Of a DNA stretch of 64,000 bases, positions 1 to 11,999 are shown piece after piece. The stretch's first letter is position 1, and every line of letters starts with the position of its first letter. Source of the DNA: Voacanga thouarsii (Eukaryota; Streptophyta; Magnoliopsida; Gentianales; Apocynaceae); the NCBI GenBank assembly GCA_026120185.1, contig JANUWF010001217.1:558001-622000 (forward strand), read 5' to 3'. Under the pieces are notes generated by a model. That model worked only from the letters and a program-made list of their open reading frames with translations. It had not been told where the DNA came from and did not search any database. The translations under genes were made by a program, and so were the position numbers.

Positions 1-1605
1 TATTATTATTATCATTATCATCATCATTATTATTATTATTTGAAAAATAAAAAATCATAATAACAATTAAGATAATTTTGTAAACCATCAATTCTCATAC
101 ATAAATTAAAAACACAACTAAATTAAAATCATGTATTTCTAAATAATATTTTAACCATTTTGTTTTCATAGCATCAATACAAGGAGACAAAAAAGTATCA
201 CTAGAATATTCATTAAAAACATGACTAATATTAACATATTCTTAAACAAATAAATGTGCAATAGGATAATAAACACTAGATAAATTATAAGAAGTATCAT
301 TAAATATTTTTAAAATATTTAAAATACCTTCATAAACATTCTATTATTGAGGAAATAAATGTATTACAATAGCTCTACGTGCAAAAAAAAAAAAGCACAT
401 ATAAATTCTTTATATGAAAAAAGATTTATTTAGCAATTCATATGTTGAATTCCATTTATTTAGGACATCTTTTGAAAATTATTTTGGTTTCATACTATTA
501 CGTCTACAAAATTAACTCCTTTCTTTATTAATTGCGGGCCTAATCTATAAATAAGAAATGGTGGCTTTTACTGGTTTCATATAAAAATTAAGAATTTTTA
601 AATCATCTTGTAAGCATAAGTTTAATGACATATACATCTAACAAGAAAAATCTACTTCCAAAAGTTTGCTCAATTAAAATTTTAAGACTAGTAATTAAGG
701 TAGTGTTTGTACTAGCATTATCAAAAGAAATTGAAAAAGTCTTATTCACTAAACCATATTCTTAACAATTAATAGTTGACAAATATTTTCAACAGAATAT
801 GGATCATCAAAGAAAATATAAGCAAGTAATTAGTTTTTAATATTCCATTCATTATCTATTCAATAACATGTAACACCCATATAAGAATGACTTTGCCAAT
901 GATTACTTCATATATCACTACATAAAGAAACTTTACCAAGCAATTTTTTAAAAAAAATTAAAGGAATTATTTTTTAATTTTCCTATATAAAATTTTAACT
1001 GTACGTATGAGGGTAGTACGGAGAACACGTTTTGCACCAAAATTAAATGAAAGATATTCTACAATTACCATTCTAGATAACTCTTCTTGTTGCACTTTTT
1101 CATAATTTTTAAATAAACCAATAGACGGAGGAGTAGAGGTAGAACTGATGTACCGGGTACTTTGTTATTGTTTGGAATCCAAATCGAACTCTTGAAAATA
1201 GTATCTTCTTAGATATTAGAAGAGCATATCATACCACATTTCTAGCCTAAATGCATATAATTTAGAAGTAGTAGTGCAATAATTACACTTAACATTGTTG
1301 CAATGGTAAAATGCTTAGTGACATATCAGCTTCCCTTTTTCACGCTTTATTTTGGAGTCTCAGATTGTATTTCACTTTCTTGAGCTTCAAGGTGAGGATG
1401 TTATTGTTAAACTTCAACTTTTTCATCAATAACTTGTATCAGTTGGTTAGTTGTTTGAGGAGAAAATAACATCGGAAAAAATTTGGATCAAAACCAGAGG
1501 CTGGTTGATAATCGGTTGGAGTAGTAAATATCTCCAAATGCAAATACAAATTATAGCTACTGATTATTTTTTTCCTTACTCTTAGAGCTACTTGGATGAG
1601 ATATA
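1..1605 (-). pseudogene. hAT transposase remnant (BED-finger / RICESLEEPER type), left end off window
   Basis: Reading the minus strand from about 1605 to 1 gives, in order, pieces of a plant hAT transposase. There is a Ser/Lys-rich N-terminus, and a BED-type zinc-finger remnant near 1345-1270 with a visible CNYC. Next comes a block like KVSLCSDIWSNHWQSHSY near 935-880, matching the 'D-W' catalytic block of hAT enzymes. A block ISFDNASTNT near 735-700 holds the second conserved Asp. Then come a helical segment near 640-570 and KWNSTYELLN near 455-425, the usual RWNSTY motif. Stops and frameshifts interrupt every block, so it cannot be functional. The C-terminal dimerisation domain would lie left of the window. 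The family assignment is by motif order and is fairly secure; the boundaries are not. It is in the opposite orientation to the second hAT at 50952-57198. Confidence 0.8.
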
Positions 1606-1753
1606 TTTTTTAAAAATAAAAATAAAATATAACAACAACATTATAAATTGAAATTGAAATTAAGAATTGAAAAAGTTGAAAAAGAGTTGAGAGAGAAGTG
1701 TAAAAAAAATGAAAGGTGGATTAAAAATACTTATAGAGGGGGAAAGAAGGAAA

Positions 1754-1770
1754 GGGGGGGGGGGGGGGGG
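1754..1770. repeat. G17 homopolymer
   Basis: A run of 17 G on the plus strand, just upstream of the hAT remnant. It is followed by a stretch in which ATGGCC/GGCCAT words recur (about 1771-1860). Confidence 0.95.
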
Positions 1771-2876
1771 AGCCATAATAGCCATAGTAATTAGAATGAC
1801 CATATGGCCGTTGCATATGGCCTATGGGCTATAGTGGCCCATTACGATGGCCCATTTGCCCTTTTTTATTTTTTAAAATTTTTAATACATTACCACATGT
1901 CAACATGTAATTCTGACACATGGCAAGAAAAATTAAAAAAATTGATGGTTGGAGAAAAAACCTTGGTTTCGGTTCACGATTGAACAAAAAAAAAAAAAAA
2001 AAAAAAGTGAACCGAGGCCATGTTTATCCCGAGCATTATCTTTTGGAGTTGCGGGCATACAATTCATAATTTGACATTTGTTCGCCTTAATTGCACGAGT
2101 TCGTTTGGTGATAGCTACCTTCACTTCTTGCAAAATTACTATCACACAAATACTAACGGTTGATGCACACCTCCTAATACCATAAACTAGGCAACTTATT
2201 GAGCCGAACAAAAGTTCTTTCTTGTGACTTGTCGATGCATGCTATGTCAGACCCATGGTAGTCATACGAACCAGTTGCGTAGACTTTGAGAATTTCGGGA
2301 TGGGCTCGTTTTGATTTGGATTAGCCAGTACCACAAAGCATGACTAGCTAGCTATGATTCGAAATATAAGGGATATGCTCAGGACTCCCTCACAAGCAAG
2401 CTGATGCTTTGGCCACGTGTGTTGCATTAGAGAAATAAAGAATTTGCTTAATATATATTGTTCCATTTTTCTTAGACTTTTTCAATGAAGAAATGATAAA
2501 GTAATTCATGTTATTGCAATCATATACTGCTAGTTTTTCGATGCAGCCAACTCCTTGCCACACATATGCATTGATGGGAGCAATATAGGTGGAGGAACTT
2601 CTTCACGGACATCCCTAGCGAATGTGGAATGCATGTCAGATTGGAAAGAAAGCATTCAAGTTGTTGTGCAATCTGCTTATTGCTAAAGACTACTAGGTTA
2701 TCAAACCACATCAAAAAATTGACGTTTAGTAGAGCCTTATCATTTTCTTACATGTGGTTACAAGGAGTTAGAGTTAAAACAACTGTGCCAAACGATTCCA
2801 TCACTTGGTTGAGACTATCAATCGATAGGTGACAAAAATGACCAGGTGGTATATTTATCACAAGAACTAATAGGGT
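1771..2876. other. Unassigned intergenic stretch
   Basis: I recognise no gene here. It contains an A21 run (1986-2006) flanked by imperfect inverted arms: GGTTTCGGTTCAC about 1965-1978, and GTGAACCGAGGCC about 2007-2019. This may be a small MITE or hairpin. Short open stretches on both strands (for example about 1933-2211 minus and 2520-2714 minus) have no domain I know and may be chance or decayed gene pieces. Confidence 0.4.
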
Positions 2877-3356
2877 TGTTAGGGATAGGTTCTAGGAACA
2901 AACCAAAACTCCAATGGCAAAATCACACAAGACGATAATAAGGAAATAATAACAAAAATAATGCGGAGAAAAAATAAATAACAAGAAAAGAAATAAAATA
3001 AAGAGACACAAGGATTTAATTACGCGGTTCGGTCAAATGACCTACGTCCATGGGTGGAGGCAGAACAAAACTTTACTATGAAAAAGATAATTTTACAAGG
3101 TTTTAGGAAAGTGTTCATAAGCCACTAAACACCACTAATACAGAACAAGTGAGTCACAAAGAACAAATGCCTTAAAGGCTACAAAGCTCACTTGTGTTGG
3201 TGTTATTGTATTGTTTAAAGAACCAAACCAAGCATTTATTTATAGGCATCTTAAGAAGGTTAGTTTTCATGGAAATTCGATGTGGGATTTGCTAAAGAAA
3301 CAAAGTATTAATGGTGGTGAAGAAATCTTTGGTTTTCCGATGTAGGATGCAAGGCA
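2877..3356 (-). repeat. copia-1 3' LTR
   Basis: A 480-bp LTR that starts TGTTAGGGATAGG and ends AGGATGCAAGGCA on the plus strand. It matches the pieces at 9898-10089, 29693-29810 and 33015-33189 collinearly. It is the uninterrupted copy, and it shows where copia-2 and the second solo LTR entered the other copy. Confidence 0.88.
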
Positions 3357-3380
3357 CCACAACAAATCTCCACCTTGACC
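3357..3380 (-). other. copia-1 polypurine tract
   Basis: On the minus strand the sequence next to the 3' LTR contains AAGGTGGAGATTTGTTGTGG. This is the usual copia plus-strand primer tract (compare AAGTGGAGATTTGTTG in Tnt1/Tork elements). It sets the orientation of the element as minus. Confidence 0.8.
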
Positions 3381-3562
3381 TGCATCCTAAAATCAAACAT
3401 ATCAATTTTACTTTACATTCTCCGCAAAAATCCTAAGATCATAAATCACAAATAGTGAATGCCAATTAAGTTCAGGCACACTTTGAACGGCTTATGAAAT
3501 CCAACTGTTTCTTCTACAACTGACAATTCATATACCACTAAATTTACATATCTTTGCATTGG

Positions 3563-5160
3563 TCAAATCTCTCTTTTTGATCTATTCTTGGCTATGAAAT
3601 ATTCCTTTTCCTCTTGAAGTTCTTCGTCAGAAGCCACAACTTGATTAGAAACAATAGGTATTGGTATTGTACTTTGCTGAATAGAAGAAGTCAACTTAGA
3701 AGGACCAGAATTGCCAATTTCAAGCTCCACCTGCTCTTGCGTACCATCTTCATCTACACGAGAAGAACTCGAAGACTCCCTTTTGGAAGTTAACATAGAC
3801 AATTCATCAAATGTAACATCTCTACTAATTACAAATTTTGGTGATTTGTGATCTGAACACCATAATTTGTATCATTTCACCCCAAAAGCATACCCAAGGA
3901 AAATATATTTCTTAGCTCTAGGCTCCAATTTTCCATCATTTATATGCATGTATGTCGGACACATAAAAACTTTTAAATCAGAGTAATTAGTAGACGTACC
4001 TGACCAAACTTCCTTAGGAATTTTGAAATCAATAGCTGAAGAAGGAGTGCGATTGACAATGTAACATGCTGTAGAAATTGCCTTTGCCCGGAAATCCTTT
4101 GTCAACCCTGTATTTGAAATCATACAACATGCTCTTTTCAAAAAAGTTCTGTTCATGCGTTCTGCAACACCGTTTTGTTGAGATGTCATTCTTACTGTAC
4201 AGTGCCGAACAATTCCTTCATTTTTAAAAAAAATTATTAAATTATTTTTCACAAAATTCCATGTTAATATATGTCTGCAACCGTTTAATTTGTTTAGCTG
4301 TCTGTTTCTCAATCAAAACTTTCTACCATTTGAAAGTTAGGTAAACACCACTCTTATTTTTCAGAAAATAAACCTAAACTTTCCTTGAATAATCATCAAT
4401 TAAAGTCAATAAATTCCTAACACCGCTCTTAGATGGGACACGAGATGGACCCCAAAGATCTGAATTTATATAATTCAAAGTACCTTTAGTCCAATGAATT
4501 GCTGGTGAGTTGAAGCTGACCCTTTTCTGCTTTCTGAAAATACAATACTCACAGAAGATCAATGCACCGTGTTTTATCCATCCAGAAAGCCTCTCTTGCT
4601 TAACATGTGCAAACATTTCTCATTCATGTGCCTCAAATGCATATGCCATAATTTGGTGATGTTAAAATCGGACAAAGTTGATGTAGAAGTTACAACAGAA
4701 CCTATAACAGTAATTCCTTGCAAAATATACAAACTACCAGATCGGCAATCTTTTATAATAACAGGAGCACATTTACAAACTTTCATAACTCCATCTTCAG
4801 CTGCATATTTACATCCAAGAGCCTTAAGGGTACTCAAAGAGATGAGATTATTTTTCAAATTAGGAACATGTCTAACATCAGTGAGAGTTCTCACAATACC
4901 ATCATGCATTTTAATTCGAATTGTGCCCTTACCCACAACATTGCAAACTGCATTATTGCCCATCAAAATAACTCCACCATTATATATAAGCTTCATAAAT
5001 GGAAAACAAATCCCTATTGGGACACATATGGTAAGAACAACCCAAATCTTAAAATCTGTTCATTTTCAGACTTTGTCCTACAATCAGTCATAAAGAATAG
5101 TATCTCGAAAATGCTTAAAGGATCGGAAAGGGAATATAATAATAAAATAGTATGATCTTC
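3563..5160 (-). pseudogene. copia-1 pol remnant: protease end, GAG-pre-integrase and integrase
   Basis: Minus-strand reading gives a Tnt1-like polyprotein in broken pieces. At about 4996-4574 is the protease/GAG-pre-integrase part, with LWHMHLRHMNEKCL, a degenerate form of the LWHxRLGHxN motif. At about 4560-4370 is the start of the integrase core, with SDLWGPSRVPS and TLIDDYSRKV. At about 4312-3872 is the rest of the core, with NGVAERMNRT, and the C-terminal KKYIFLGY segment. At 3802-3563 is the Ser/Glu-rich linker. Frameshifts separate the pieces. The RT and RNase H domains are absent: the linker runs straight into the polypurine tract and 3' LTR, so a large internal deletion has occurred. 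Junctions are approximate. Confidence 0.82.
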
Positions 5161-5174
5161 ATCATCTATTTTCA

Positions 5175-8100
5175 CATCTGTAACACCCCACTATCTAGGC
5201 CCAACAGGGTCGGGATATCGCCCCGTCCAAAGGACAAGGGGACTTTATAACTAGGACCAAAAAAAAAAAAATTAAAATTTAAAACTTATTACAACCTAAA
5301 AATTCATGAATAAATCCAAAATAAAAATTGTTCACTCTCAACTCCCAAAACATTGCATAAAATAAATAACAGAATATCTTCCAAGCAGGCAACAACTAGC
5401 TACTCATCCCCACAGCAGGATCGACCTGAAATCATGGTAAAAAAGGTGATGAGATAAAAATCTCAATAAGTCTATATGTGATTTGAGTGTCCAGTGAAAG
5501 TTCATGAATGCAAGGTGTAAGAACTTTATAAGAAAAAATACTGGCAAGCAATAAACAATATTAAAAATCAAGAGTGACGTTTTGACTTTTCCAACCATAC
5601 ATGTACAATAAAATCAACCACTCAAAGGGCGGCCATGGGTTACCACACGTTGGGCCCCATAACCATACAACGGTCAGAATGTCACACTTTATGCAGACTG
5701 ACAAAAGGTAGGTGATCGGGCTACCGGGTAAGATACTCCTCATTCTCTACACCCAAACAAAACCAGTTGTCCACTCTGGCAACACACAGTCCACATGACT
5801 GAAATCTACTAGCTTGGACCGACATGACTAAGTAGTACTGACGTTTCTCTAAGTTGAGTTCATCTTTTGGAGGTGGCCTCCTACCAAAAGACTCACTCTT
5901 ACTCTTCAAAACTAGTACTACTAACCTATCCTTATTGAGTACTCAACGTAGTTTATCCCATTTGGGAAAAAACTGATAAAACATAGCTTTACTTGAAAGT
6001 AGCAATCAAGGGTTTTCAAAGTCCATGTAAAAGATGAGTTTTAGAAACAATTTTGAGTTTGAGTAAAACTGCTTGAAGATTTTCAAATAGTTGGTTTGAT
6101 TGGAACAAGGAAAGAAATAGTCCTTAATTGCCTTTACCAAATTAGAGTTCACATACTTGTGTTTAGCTTGCCATGGTAACCTTTTACAACAACAAGTTTT
6201 ATGCAGGAGCTTACCTCATCCTTTGCTCGAGTTGTTCGAGATAAAATAAAGATCTCCAAAAGCTGACCTAATCCCGTCTGGGGTAAACATAAGCCATAAT
6301 TAAACTCAAGCCAAAATTTACTTTCACAAATAATCCTAATTCAACTTACCACAATCATGGCCCTAGTGTCCCAAGCTTTAAGGCTAGATAATAAATAAAG
6401 GGTTTATAAAATAAATCTAGCTTAATATTAAAATAACTAGAGTTTGTGAAATAGTTACTAATAAGTTGTAGGTTTAAATCTTGTTATAAATAAACTAGGG
6501 TTCAGTTGATGAAGGGTACTAGGTCCTAGATGATATTATTTAAGACAATAATCTATTAATAATTAATTGTTAGAAAATAATTGATAAATAAAATTAATTG
6601 TAAGTAAATTTTAATACATTTGATTAAAAGATAATAAATAAAATTTATTATTATTTATGAACATAAGATTTACAAAATTAATATTTTCATATTATGATTA
6701 TTTATATAAAAGACTTTATTTGATATTATTATTATTATATAATGTCTATATATTTTATTTCTTTAACAAAAGCTATCATTTATTTGACTAAAATATCATT
6801 ATTTTATATAATAGTCCAAATCCACATTTTATTAGGGTTTTCGAAATCACTAGAAGTACTAGTATTAATTATTTTATTGATGAAATAAAATTGACTAACT
6901 TAATTAGCTTAGGAACAATAAGGTCATGATCATAATTCCTATCGCTAACCATAATCATGAACATACACTCTACACTAATCAACAAAACATCTAAATCATG
7001 GATAAAAGCATAGATCCAAATCTACCAACACATGATCCAAACTCCATTAAACACAATCATATTCATGGCCTCAACAAGAATACAAGAACATAAAACCCTA
7101 TTCACCAAAGGTGACATAATCTCTAACATGCTCAATCATTCATACTACTCACGACATGAAGGCATGCATCAAACCCTAAAATATCATAAAATTTAACTAA
7201 GACAAATCCTCCTCATGCATCAATCCCAACTCCATCATATAAACACATTCATTCTTATGCTTCAATTTCAACTCTATCACAAAGCACATGCTCAAACTTT
7301 AATCATAATCCATCCTTTTCCAAAAACATCCTAAAGACATGAATATAGAATTTTAAGAGAAGATTGAAAAGCCTTACTTGAATAATGACTGCCTTGAAGA
7401 CGTTTCAAGAGGATCCTCATGCTTGGAAGGCTTGATCCGTCCAAGAGGGAAGAAGAAAAATGGCCATGGTTAGAGTAACCATTCGACCAAGAGAGAGAAA
7501 AGGAGAAAGAGAGAAAGAGAAAGAGAAAGAGAAAGAGTTTATTAGAATATATTCATTAAGATCGAAGATGGATGAAGGTGGAGTTATTTGTTCATGCTTA
7601 CCTTAAAAGTGTTCTTGAGCCTTCAAAAAAATTCTGATTCTTAATCCGAAAGTGAAACTTTGATTTCAGCGTTTGATGTTAAAAATTACAGGAATAGATT
7701 TAAGAGGATGCGTAGGTGTGATCTGGAGTTTTTGGAGAAGATTGGAGAGATTTTGAGTGGTCTTAGGCGTGATAATGGTGGTAGGTGTTCTTGGTGCTCT
7801 TGGTGCTGTTGGAGATTTGGAGAGAATGGAGGAAGCTGGCCGAAATTCTGCTTGGAAAGAGTGGCCGAATGGATTGGAGAGTTTTGGTAATTAGATTTTT
7901 AGATTTGGGAAGAAAAGGAAAGCTGGTTTTTTGAAATTAAAAAAGGAATGATTTAGGGAATAAATTATGGTAGTAAATATGGTAAGAAGATCTTGATTGA
8001 TGGAGGTCATTTGGAAGCTTCAATGGCCGACTGAAATGCTGGAATTCTGTTGAGATGAATGTTGGTTGAATGAGATTTAGGGTGGCCGAAATATAGGGTA

Positions 8101-9455
8101 CAATGGTGAGGGAATTTTCTGGATGTTTGAGGCTTAATCTATGGAAGGTTGATGAAATAAATTACTGGAATTTTGGACTCCAATTGAGGGCTTGATTGCA
8201 GTGATTGATGGAGGGATTTTAGGAGCAGCCATGGAGCTTTTCCGTGTAGGACAATGGTAAGGAAGATGAAGTTCAGTTCATGGCTGACCAAGGTGGGTTT
8301 TACAGAAAAATGGGATGAGTTTCGGACAAGGGTGAAGAAGAAACAAAGCTGGAAATTCTGATTGGTCATTCGTAAGGTTTGCTGGAAATTCTGTGCAGAT
8401 TTTTCTACCATGTCTCATCCGATTTGCTATAGGTTTGAAGGGTTATTGGAAGGTCCTTTAAGGCTGGTTTCCAGCCTTCTTTATGGAGGAAAGACAAGGT
8501 TGAATTGCTGGTTGAAAAGTTGGAAGAAACAGCTTGGTTCTTGGCTCACCAAGCTACGAAAACTGCCCAGGAATTTTCCTGGTTTGCACAGCTCTTGAGC
8601 AATCCAGTTTTGGCTGAAGTTTTCAGTCTTCAAGTTGAGTGAATTGATCATTGTTCTGGCAGTATTTGAGAGGGAAAGATGTCTGAAGATTTTGACAATT
8701 GAACTGATCAAGAAGCTGGAAAAATTTCCAGATTACTACATGAGGAAGATGAACACACATAGGTTGGAGTTTGAAGGTTCAACCATGGAGATTAATTCTC
8801 TTGGGAATCTTTCATAACTCTTTCCCATTTTCGATCAACAAGATATCCTCACATAGGCATTTTCGAAACCTCAATATCACAGAACCTTGTTGGAATTTTC
8901 TGGAAATAAAATTGGCTTAGATAAATTGAACAACCTAATTGATTAAGAATTTAGAAAAGTTAGACATAAAAAAAAGGTACGAATCTCTTAGAAATTTTTT
9001 GTAGGACATAAGAGTGGAATTAGGATATTCCTTTTCATGTCTCCCTTAGGACAGCACTCCTACTCCTCCCTAAAGCATACAAGGGCCGAAAAATAGCCTA
9101 TCTATCAAAAAATAAAATTTAATCATGCTAACACAAAATTGATGGAATTTGAACCTAAGACCCCAAGGATTAATTCCAAAGCTCTAACCACTAAACTACA
9201 ACAACTCTTGTTCTTATTTTCTCTCCCAATAATTTTTCCTATTTAACCCTCAAGCTATCTCCATATTTTCACCTCAAGTAAAATTATCATTTTGTCATTC
9301 TTACTCAATAAGCACAATTAAGCCATCTAAACTACAAATCACATATCCAAAGCACATAAAATCATACAAAAATATATTTATGCATGTAAGAAAATATGAT
9401 ATGCATCCCGATCCCCTTACTTTAAGGTTGGTTTTAGTTGGGGTTTCACAACATC
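5175..9455. mobile_element. Solo LTR A (Ty3/gypsy type) with ACATC target duplication
   Basis: The element spans 5180-9450 (4271 bp). It starts TGTAACACCCC and ends GGGGTTTCACA, with the 5-bp duplication ACATC at 5175-5179 and 9451-9455. It splits the gag of copia-1 cleanly: codons before and after the insertion continue in one frame. No gag or pol is found inside, so it is a solo LTR. The length and the TGTAACACCC start are typical of Del/Tekay chromovirus LTRs; that lineage name is an inference. It shares several blocks with solo LTR B at 29811-33009, including CGCCCCGTCC and the CATCTT-TGGAGGTGGCCTCCT segment near 5861-5882. Confidence 0.85.
7492..7539 (+). repeat. GA-rich microsatellite (GAGAAA)n
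   Basis: Imperfect repeats of GAGAAA/GAGAAAGA inside solo LTR A. Confidence 0.8.
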
Positions 9456-9872
9456 AATATGCATAATGAGAGATTCAAACGTATTAAGATGTGAAGTAAT
9501 AGATTTACATTCAGCCATCCGAAGTGTAAATAATGTTTGATTCAGGTAGAGCCGATTCTCCACTGTCTTCTTCATATACATAGCCTTCAACTTTTCCCAT
9601 ATAGCTCTGGGCCTCTGGCAGAAGCCTCAACAACAACTTCTTTTAAAATCTCATTAGAGAGATTTAGAATGATACCTAATCTAACTCTTTTATCCAAGTC
9701 TTCAAATGCCATTGTTGTCATCTCCGGTGGCTTCTTCTCTATTCATTTCAAGGCTAAATCAACCCCATCTTGAATTAAGATGGCTTCCATTTTGAGTTGC
9801 CATATGCTGAAGTTGACACTCCGATCGAATTTTTTCACCTTAGTTTTTGTTATCATCATTGCCATAGAGTTA
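9451..9872 (-). pseudogene. copia-1 gag (N-terminal part)
   Basis: The minus strand reads from an ATG near 9865: a short leader, then KFDRSVNFSIWQLKMEAIL. This is the conserved start of the copia Gag (UBN2/DUF4219-like, 'F.G.NF..W...M...L'). It continues through WEKLKAMYMKKTVENRLYL and a FESLI motif up to the ACATC junction with solo LTR A at 9451. On the far side of that insertion (5174 downward) the frame continues with a DDEDHTILLLYSLSDPL-like segment. An in-frame TGA follows DGVDLALK near 9745, and a second lesion lies near 9615. The CCHC zinc knuckle is missing. Confidence 0.8.
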
Positions 9873-9885
9873 AGAGCAAGTAACT

Positions 9886-9897
9886 CTGATACCAGTT
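9886..9897 (-). other. copia-1 primer-binding site (initiator tRNA-Met)
   Basis: The minus strand next to the 5' LTR reads CTGGTATCAGAGT. This matches the 3' end of plant initiator tRNA-Met (TGGTATCAGAGC), the standard primer of copia elements. It fixes the inner edge of the 5' LTR at 9898. Confidence 0.88.
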
Positions 9898-10089
9898 TGT
9901 TAGGAATAGGCCCTAGGAACAAACTAAAACTATAATGGTAAAACCACAAAAGATGATAATAAGGAAATAATAACGAAAATAATGAGGAGAAAAAATAACT
10001 AACAAGAAAGGAAATAAAACAGAGAGATACAAGGACTTACGTGGTTCGGTCAAATGACATACGTCCACAGGTGGAGGTAAAACAAAACT
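9898..10089 (-). repeat. copia-1 5' LTR, first fragment
   Basis: Matches 2877-3070 of the 3' LTR. It is cut at AAAACT by insertion of copia-2. The LTR resumes at 29693 after 19.6 kb. Confidence 0.87.
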
Positions 10090-11140
10090 TGTTGAAAATG
10101 GCAACTTTGGGAGTTAATAACTTTTAACTCATGATTAGTTAGCCTAAAACAATTAATGGGAGTTGTTTTTGATATGTTAGAGATTGTTTTGATTATGGTA
10201 GAAACCATTTTCATGGTGGGAATCCATAATTAAATGTTGTTAAAGTTGGGTATTTAACCATTTGGGAACTCAAGTTAGATATGAGTCTCACATAGGAAAA
10301 ATTGAGGAGTGTGGAAGCCTTTATATACTAAAAGGTTTTTCTATAGACTTGATAGAAAAGCCTAAAGTATGGAGGATGCCACACGCGCTCGCCGCCTGAT
10401 CGGCCCAGCTCGGGCTTGGGCTTGGCCCATGTTTTCTCATGTTCCTTTATTTTTTATTTAACCCAAATTAACTCTAACTTGAAGAGAAAAAGAAAACATA
10501 AAATCTGATTAGAATTAGGGTATCCTAATTCGGATTAGGTTTTGAATTTTCCTTAGGCGAGATTAAAAGGAAACGAATAGAGCCGCCGCTAGGGGTAAGC
10601 TTTTTCGTGTTTTGCTTCCTTGAGAAAAAAAATCGCTTCTTCCGTTCTCCCTACCACGATCCATTGTATTTTGACTGAACGGACCGGTGAATTGAGGAGA
10701 TTTTCGAAATGATCGCAATTGGTGTGCGTTGACAGTAATCTGAGACAGTCTTATCCTACAAGGAGAGTCGCTGTACCCATCGCACCGGAGTAAGGTGAAT
10801 AACTTCTTGAAGGCAAACCAGTATTGAACTGGTAATTTGGTCAGCATTACTGTACGTCGCATCGTAGCTTGTCCAGAGGAGAGTCGGCCCCGGGTACATC
10901 TACTAGAGTCGGCACCGAGTACGTTCTAGCAGAATTGCGAGCAAGTCTCTCAGGTCCACTACTGACTTATTTGTTAAGTTTGAATTTTTGTTTAGTTACT
11001 TTATGCGTGGATTGTTTGGCCTTGCCGGCATTATTGATATTTGATAATTGCATTTGTTAGAGCCCTGGTCGAGTATAGGCGGTACTTGTTCACTTCAGTT
11101 GAGTTGTCTGTCTATACTCGTAGGTACCCTATTTCTAACA
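10090..11140 (+). repeat. copia-2 left (5') LTR
   Basis: A 1051-bp LTR, TGTTGAAAATGG...TATTTCTAACA, collinear with 17259-18124 and 29547-29687. It contains a stretch around 10970-10992 (TTGAATTTTTGTTTAG) that is absent at the same place in the right LTR, exactly where the CACTA element sits. I see no convincing tRNA-Met primer-binding site directly after 11140. Confidence 0.88.
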
Positions 11141-11180
11141 GTCTTCAAGAAATTATTTTGCAAATATTTATTTGTGTGCA

Positions 11181-11999
11181 ATGGCCAGTTCGTCAGGTAC
11201 TGCATATGTTGCGTATAAGCCTTTGGTTGACTTGAATGGTCTGTCGAACAAATTTGGTCCAGGGCAGAATTTCAAGCGTTGGCAATAACCATTGAAATTT
11301 TGGTTAACCATGAGGGGCTTATTTCAGCAATGCAGGTAGACAGACCCATACCAACTAATAAGTATCCTAAAATAGCTGAGATTGCTGCATGGGATGAACG
11401 GAATAATGTAGGCAGAGGGGCAATACTGTCAGCATTGACAAATGCTCTATTTAATGTCTACTGTTTTGAGTCATACATAGCAAAGATGTTATGGGATGAA
11501 TTGGATAGGAAATATAATACCAAGGATCAAGGTCTAAAAAGGTATTATGTTTCCAAATTCCTGAAGTTTTAGATGGTTGAGGGCAAGTCTGTGACTAAAT
11601 AGACTCAAGAGTTGCAATTGATTATTCACTCTCTTCATGAATCGGATATGGAACTTCCTGAGAAGTTCCAAATGATGTCAGTGATAGAGAAATTTCCTAA
11701 GTCTTGGGAGGATTTTGGTATGTCTATCAAACACAAGATGGAGAAGATTTCTCTAAACGATCTGATGAAATCAATATCCATTGAGGGGCAACATAAAAAG
11801 AATAGTCATATTGTAGCTGTGGTGTCTAATGTCTATATGGTGACTACTGGGAAGAAGAGCAATAATCAGAAGAATGTAGAGGTTAATTCAAACTCTAAAA
11901 ACATTAACAAGACAAAAGGTAAGGTCAAGAAGAAACCGAAAGTGAACAAACCTTGCTGGAATTGTGGTCAGGTTAGACATTAGGCTAAGGACTGTCCGT
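11181..11999 (+). pseudogene. copia-2 gag
   Basis: The start ATG at 11181 begins a Gag leader (MASSSGTAYVAYKPL) containing FGPGQNFKRWQ. A frameshift near 11276 moves the reading to 11279-11572, which has the DELDRKYNTKD segment typical of copia Gag. A stop at 11570 and a TAG at 11600 follow; reading resumes at 11612-11983. The CCHC zinc knuckle lies at about 11950-11993 (CWNC-x4-H-x4-C) with spacing intact, but its first residue after His is a TAG stop. So the capsid, helical and nucleocapsid parts are all present but not translatable as one chain. Confidence 0.85.

Noticed and set aside
1933..2211. 92-residue minus-strand open frame
   Set aside because: It ends in poly-Phe from an A-run and matches no family known to me.
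4569..5155. Plus-strand open frames opposite copia-1 pol
   Set aside because: Shadow frames; the minus strand carries the GAG-pre-integrase and integrase motifs.
5175..9455. CRISPR-like or gene cluster reading of the long unannotated region
   Set aside because: The TG...CA ends and ACATC duplication show a solo LTR; no spaced repeats of CRISPR type exist in this eukaryotic sequence.
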